Shown piece after piece: positions 9,701 through 11,471 of a DNA stretch of 11,471 nt. Each line of letters opens with the position of its first letter. Position 1 is the stretch's first letter. The position numbers were made by a program, and so were the translations under genes. The notes under the pieces were generated by a model, which ran no database searches, was not told the DNA's origin, and saw nothing but the letters and a program-made list of their open reading frames with translations. Source of the stretch: Desulfobacterales bacterium (lineage in GTDB: Bacteria; Desulfobacterota; Desulfobacteria; Desulfobacterales; Desulfobacteraceae); assembly GCA_022361315.1 (NCBI GenBank), contig JAKSBB010001261.1:1-11471 (forward strand). Direction: 5' to 3'.

Positions 9701-11471
9701 AATCAGACTGAGTTCCCTGTTGAATACCCCCATGGACCACCCGTCGGATATGATATGGTGCATGGTAACACTGAGGATGTGCCGGGTTTTTCCCATCCGG
9801 ATCAGGCAGGCCCTTAACAACGGTGGTTCGGAGAGATCAAACACCTCCTCCGTGGCTGTTCTGAGAATACCCCGGATTTCCCTGCCCTGTTGTGCTTCGG
9901 GGATGCCGGAAAGATCCATCAAGGGCAGGACGATGGTACGGGCGTCGTGGATGCGCTGTGCCGGAATCCCCCGGGTGGCATAAAATCCGGTCCTCAAGGT
10001 TTCGTGGCGGCGGATAATCTCATTGAAGGCGTCTGTGAGCACATCCCGGTTCAGGTCCCCATCGATGTGCAATGCCAGCCCCATGTTATAAAACGGATTT
10101 CCAGACACCAGTTGGTCCAGAAACCACAGGCGTTCCTGGGCAAAGGAGAGGCGTTCCCTGTCGGCGTCTCCGGGTACGGGACGCAGACCGTCAACCGCTT
10201 CTGCGCCCTCCCTATCACCACACAGACCGGCAAAGGCTTCCACGGTGGGATATTCAAAAAGTTCCCGGACCGAAAGCGCGGTATCGAATTGTGAATTAAT
10301 CCTTGAAATGACCTGGGTGGCCAGCAGAGAATGCCCCCCGAGTTCAAAAAAATTATCACGGATCCCCACTTCCGTCAGTCCCAGTACCCTGCCCCATAAA
10401 GATGTCAGTGTTTCCTCAACCGGTGTCCGTGGGGGCACATACCCTCCCGGCTCCCTGTGAAAATCCGGTTCGGGTAACCCATTCCGATTGATTTTACCAC
10501 TGGGGGTCAGGGGCATTTGATCCAGAATCATGAACCGGGACGGGACCATGTAGTCCGACAGGAGATCCCTGAGCTCCGTTTTCAGGGAGGATATCCGGGC
10601 GGCATTCAATTTTCCCTTTAATGGGTTATTTACATGGGCCGTCAATGATGTTGTCTCTCCCCCAAGAGAACTGCCCGTGATAACGGGAGGGGCCGAACCA
10701 GGTGCAAAAATGAGATCAAAGGTATCGGGATGGCGGACATCCGAGCACCGGACGAGAACCTGGCAACCCAACTCATCCCCCATATCCCAAAGGGCCTGGG
10801 GATACATTCCCCGGACCGGATATGCCCGGGTCTCCTCCTGCAGCGCGCCAACAGTGGTAACATTTGTGGCATCAGTATTGGGGCTATCGGCCTTATCTGC
10901 GGCTCGTGCCAGCAGATCCATCATTCTGAAGGCCTCATCCGTGCGGGCGTTGGGCAGATGCCTGATACCCGTGGCACCGGTGCCGGTGTCCGCCATCAAC
11001 CTGCGGACGGCGTCTGGTGTGAGTCCATCTGTCCCCCAGTCCAGCCACCGGATTTTTGTGGGGGTGACATTTGCGGCGTCTTCATTGATGTGAAGTAGGG
11101 TATCATAACGAAACAGGGTCATTTCGTTGTGACAACGCCCCTTTTTATGCAGGGTCTCCACCCGTGATAATTCAGTAAACTGCCCCATGAGTTCATGGAA
11201 AAAAGAGGGAGATATCAGCAACTCGTTCTCGTGGGTTATTTTCCCGGTAATCTGCCGGCCCAGGCTCTCCAGATCAAGGGAATCATCGGCCCGGGACGCC
11301 TGGACGGCCGTATGGAAGGCATCCATGCGGGAGTAGTCCCTGATACCCCCGATGAAAATGGTTCCCCCGGGCCGGACCAGCTTCACCGCACCTTTGATGA
11401 CATTCAGAAGATAGGCCGCATCCGGAAAATACTGAACAACGGAATTTAAAATCACGGTATCAAAGGACGCC
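1..11471 (-). CDS. Hybrid NRPS / AT-less type I PKS megasynthase, internal fragment (open at both ends)
   Basis: I translated this strand throughout in one frame: 3823 sense codons (2 to 11470) with no stop. Domains from N to C are: nMT remainder, A tail, PCP, C, A(Leu) with inserted nMT, A tail, PCP, C, A, PCP, KS, AT-less linker, start of KR. By the thiotemplate logic of these families, amino acids are activated as adenylates, loaded on phosphopantetheinyl arms of the PCPs, optionally N-methylated with S-adenosylmethionine and condensed. The peptidyl chain then passes to a ketosynthase for polyketide extension. The enzyme is expected to be cytosolic. All three PCP serines, both condensation HHxxxDG motifs and the KS Cys-His-His triad are intact, so nothing suggests a pseudogene. 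Start, promoter and terminator are outside the window. More domains must follow downstream (rest of KR, a carrier protein) and precede upstream (the front of the first A domain). The product is not identified. Confidence 0.97.
860..1250 (-). other. AT-flanking linkers joined directly, no acyltransferase (AT-less scaffold)
   Basis: After the KS comes the usual KS-to-AT linker: LSAKTENALDTMIENL, PDVAYTLCVGREAFDHRAF, and AVENLRSS. Where a cis acyltransferase would start with an FPGQG-type motif, about 20 unremarkable residues (near 980-1050) lead straight into the post-AT linker LEALGKRWLMGEPIRW and PTYPFERRRHWVDR. No FPGQG, GHSxG nucleophile or other AT motif is present in any part of the stretch. 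The AT of roughly 300 residues is missing, and both flanks survive in frame. In known trans-AT synthases this remnant serves as a structural, possibly docking, scaffold. The malonyl unit would be supplied by a separate AT enzyme. Confidence 0.9.
1285..2575 (-). other. Ketosynthase domain accepting a peptidyl chain (KS)
   Basis: A beta-ketoacyl synthase starting at KDIAIVGMAGRFPGA (Asp codon 2570-2572) and ending near NAHMVLEEAP. The catalytic triad is complete: Cys residue 3138 in QTACSTSL (codon 2057-2059), His 3274 in EAHGTGTNLGDP (1649-1651), His 3314 in KTNIGHLDAAAGVAG (1529-1531). The spacings of 136 and 40 residues are normal. It takes the peptide from PCP-3 on its cysteine and condenses it with a malonyl-type extender on a carrier downstream of the window. 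A small variation is TDPQNRLFLECAWE in place of the more usual MDPQQR form. The SNGAEFLATQASYKLDL stretch resembles KS domains of NRPS-PKS hybrids. Confidence 0.96.
2640..2900 (-). other. Peptidyl carrier protein at the NRPS-to-PKS junction (PCP-3)
   Basis: Carrier domain with motif HDNFFDIGGNSLLLMKV. The attachment serine is residue 2902 (codon 2765-2767). It ends in LRLFEHPTIDSLCRFLEG. The DIGGNSLLL form differs from the ELGGHSLLATQV of PCP-1 and PCP-2, and is a form I associate with carriers that hand over to a ketosynthase. It presents the peptidyl thioester to the KS that begins about 65 residues after the serine helix region, through a short Gly/Arg/Asp-rich linker (about 2575-2650). 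Confidence 0.94.
2905..4430 (-). other. Adenylation domain of third module, uninterrupted, specificity uncertain (A-3)
   Basis: Motifs: A1 LTYGALNARANQLGHYL, A2 LKAGGAYVPIDP, A3 YTSGTTGKPKGT, A4 FDASAEQIW (Asp codon 3794-3796), A5 NVYGLTETGVTS, A6 GELYIGGTGLAREY, A7 YKTGDLCRY, A8 GFRVEPGEIE, A10 NASGKIDRNALP. There is no methyltransferase; A8 and A10 are only 80 codons apart. Pocket residues aligned by eye to PheA read about D A E D L S V V T K. I do not recognise this as a reference code. The two acidic pocket residues suggest a cationic substrate such as Orn, Lys or Arg, but this is a guess. The stretch around ITHLDAVPSF and RRILASAEACPEAL, plus YGLTET for YGPTE and RVEPGEIE for RIELGEIE, sets it apart from A-2. 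Confidence 0.93.
4495..5760 (-). other. Condensation domain C-2 (LCL type), third module
   Basis: Motifs: C1 SFAQERLWFLDQL (Ser codon 5744-5746), C2 RRHEVLRTGF, C3 HHIISDGWSMGV with HHxxxDG starting at residue 2038 (His codons 5354-5359), C4 SRYTHQDDIALGSPIANRT, C5 IGCFINTLVLRTDL, C6 YAHQDLPFEQLV, C7 RNPLVQVMFALQNAP. It joins the chain ending in N-Me-Leu to the residue loaded by A-3. Motif forms agree with an L-donor, L-acceptor domain. C-1 and C-2 are clearly duplicates. Confidence 0.95.
5810..6040 (-). other. Peptidyl carrier protein domain, leucine module (PCP-2)
   Basis: Carrier domain with motif DNFFELGGHSLLATQVISRV. The attachment serine is residue 1849 (codon 5924-5926). It ends in the VRDLFEGPTIETFAAGL helix. 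It holds N-methyl-leucine and then the elongated peptide, which condensation domain C-2 receives. Confidence 0.95.
6040..6270 (-). other. C-terminal subdomain of leucine A domain (A-2 tail)
   Basis: Resumption of the adenylation fold after the methyltransferase: DYANNPLQGK, then LPAYMIPSRFVILEDMPL and the A10 motif TASGKIDRKALP with the catalytic lysine at residue 1794 (codon 6089-6091). This lysine fills pocket position 517 of the leucine code. It is followed by a short linker to PCP-2. Confidence 0.93.
6270..7490 (-). other. N-methyltransferase domain inserted between A8 and A10 of the leucine A domain (nMT-2)
   Basis: A complete SAM-dependent N-methyltransferase. Entry is marked by HIDKWQQLYEETYG and GWNSSFTGRAIPEAQM. 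The SAM-binding motif I is VLEIGCGTGLLLSRIAP (about 7165-7220), followed by LATDFSKAALDNV, NSVVQYFP, RPGGFIFIGDVRDYSR, ARENELL, YHNELTMFRYD and GVRHVPNAR. In this A domain A8 and A10 are 497 codons apart, against 80 codons in the uninterrupted A domain of the next module, so the insertion is about 417 codons. That is the usual size for this domain. It should methylate the alpha-amine of leucyl-S-PCP-2 before condensation. Confidence 0.95.
7490..8830 (-). other. Adenylation domain, N-terminal subdomain, predicted leucine-specific (A-2)
   Basis: ATP-dependent aminoacyl-adenylate former. Motifs: A1 region VSYGELNRRADILAG, A2 LKAGGAYLPIDP, A3 YTSGSTGRPKGV, A4 FDASVWELW (Asp codon 8204-8206), A5 NNYGPTENTV, A6 GELYLSGEGLARGY, A7 YRTGDLVRR, A8 GFRIELGEIE. 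Aligning by eye to the PheA pocket positions (235, 236, 239, 278, 299, 301, 322, 330, 331, 517) gives D A W F L G N V V K, which I recognise as a classical Leu code. After A8 the fold is interrupted by the methyltransferase and resumes at the A tail. The predicted residue is therefore L-leucine, N-methylated. The prediction rests on a manual alignment. Confidence 0.92.
8895..10160 (-). other. Condensation domain C-1 (LCL type), leucine module
   Basis: Motifs in order: C1 SFAQERLWFLDQL (from 10147), C2 RRHETLRTGF, C3 HHIISDGWSMGV with catalytic HHxxxDG at residues 571-577 (His codons 9755-9760), a Tyr-Thr C4 region, C5 GFFVNTLVMRTDL, C6 AYAHQDLPFEQIV, and C7 RNPLVQVVLALQNAP. It forms the peptide bond between the chain on PCP-1 and leucine on PCP-2. 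The C1 and C3 forms fit the class joining an L donor to an L acceptor. No epimerisation domain precedes it, which agrees. It is colinear without gaps with C-2 at an offset of 4401 bases over the parts compared. Confidence 0.95.
10205..10435 (-). other. Peptidyl carrier protein domain, upstream module (PCP-1)
   Basis: A carrier domain with the motif DNFFELGGHSLLATQV. The phosphopantetheine-attachment serine is residue 381 (codon 10328-10330). It is preceded by the helix I region (LTSLWGRVLGL) and followed by ISRI and the LFEYPTVEAFAGL end helix. It carries the N-methylated aminoacyl or peptidyl chain made by the module to its right in the window, and donates it to condensation domain C-1. Its sequence is close to PCP-2, including at DNA level; the serines lie 4404 bases apart. 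Confidence 0.95.
10435..10690 (-). other. C-terminal subdomain of the interrupted A domain of the upstream module (A-1 tail)
   Basis: After the methyltransferase the chain returns to the adenylation fold with HVNNPLKGK, a junction typical of nMT-containing A domains. It continues through SDYMVPSRFMILDQMPLTP to the A10 motif SGKINRNGLPEPD (Ser codon 10499-10501). The A10 lysine that contacts the adenylate is present. The motif differs slightly from the SGKIDRKALP form of the next module (Asn for Asp, Gly for Ala). Only this tail is in the window; the substrate-binding half is upstream. Confidence 0.9.
10690..11471 (-). other. N-methyltransferase domain of upstream NRPS module, C-terminal part (nMT-1)
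   Basis: Residues 1 to about 260 of the visible protein match the later two thirds of the SAM-dependent N-methyltransferase that is inserted in A domains. Visible motifs are NSVVQYFP (near 11420 to 11445), RPGGTIFIGGIRDYSR, THENELL, CHNEMTLFRYD and GIRHLPNAR. It would methylate the alpha-amino group of the aminoacyl-S-PCP of its own module. The SAM-binding glycine motif and the front of the host A domain lie beyond the right edge, so the amino acid cannot be predicted. It is colinear with nMT-2 of the next module, offset 4440 bases at NSVVQYFP. One oddity: where nMT-2 has GDVRDY this copy has GGIRDY (Gly codon at 11345-11347). Confidence 0.93.

Larger units (their letters stand above)
8895..11471 (-). 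repeat. Duplicated MT / A tail / PCP / C block, copy 1 (cut by window edge)
   Basis: This block is colinear with 4495-7060. The offset is 4440 bases at the NSVVQYFP motif of the methyltransferases, 4404 at the A10 and PCP-serine codons, and 4401 at C1, C3 and C5 of the condensation domains. DNA identity is visible by eye: 9262-9289 matches 4861-4888 with one mismatch in 28 bases. This is the expected signature of module duplication within the gene. Confidence 0.85.

Noticed and set aside
1..11471. Promoters, terminators, tRNA or rRNA genes, CRISPR arrays, insertion sequences, attachment sites
   Set aside because: The full window is coding on the minus strand and every segment is accounted for by synthase domains or short linkers. 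No such element was visible.

Overview
The whole window lies inside one gene. On the minus strand a single reading frame (codon low ends at 2, 5, 8 ... 11468) stays open from end to end: 3823 codons with no stop, no frameshift and no gene boundary. It encodes the middle of a giant hybrid non-ribosomal peptide synthetase / type I polyketide synthase. Both the start and the stop codon lie outside the window. All features read right to left.

Layout in order of synthesis (high to low coordinates): (1) the end of an NRPS module whose adenylation (A) domain carries an inserted N-methyltransferase: MT remainder, A-domain tail, carrier protein (11471 to about 10200). (2) A complete module C-A-[nMT]-A tail-PCP (about 10150 to 5830), whose binding-pocket residues read as a classical leucine code, so N-methyl-leucine is predicted. 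(3) A complete module C-A-PCP without methyltransferase (about 5750 to 2660), whose A domain is of a different type with acidic pocket residues. (4) A polyketide module that starts with a ketosynthase (about 2575 to 1285), has no acyltransferase, and runs through the remains of the AT-flanking linkers into the N-terminal half of a ketoreductase, cut at the window edge inside its first NADPH-binding motif.

The line should add an N-methylated residue, then N-Me-Leu, then a third, possibly cationic, amino acid. It then extends the peptide by one malonyl-type unit that is probably reduced at the beta-keto group. No epimerase or dual-function condensation domain is seen, so L residues are expected. 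Because the PKS module has no AT, its extender unit must come from an acyltransferase encoded elsewhere (trans-AT arrangement).

The block MT / A tail / PCP / C occurs twice, offset by about 4.40 to 4.44 kb, with recognisable DNA-level identity. This points to growth by module duplication.

The organism cannot be named from this segment. The moderately high G+C (judged by eye) and the very long uninterrupted coding frame fit a bacterium with a rich secondary metabolism. Several motifs resemble those of hybrid NRPS-PKS enzymes from cyanobacteria and proteobacteria, but that is only an impression. No RNA genes, mobile elements, CRISPR arrays, promoters or terminators were seen, and there is no intergenic DNA.
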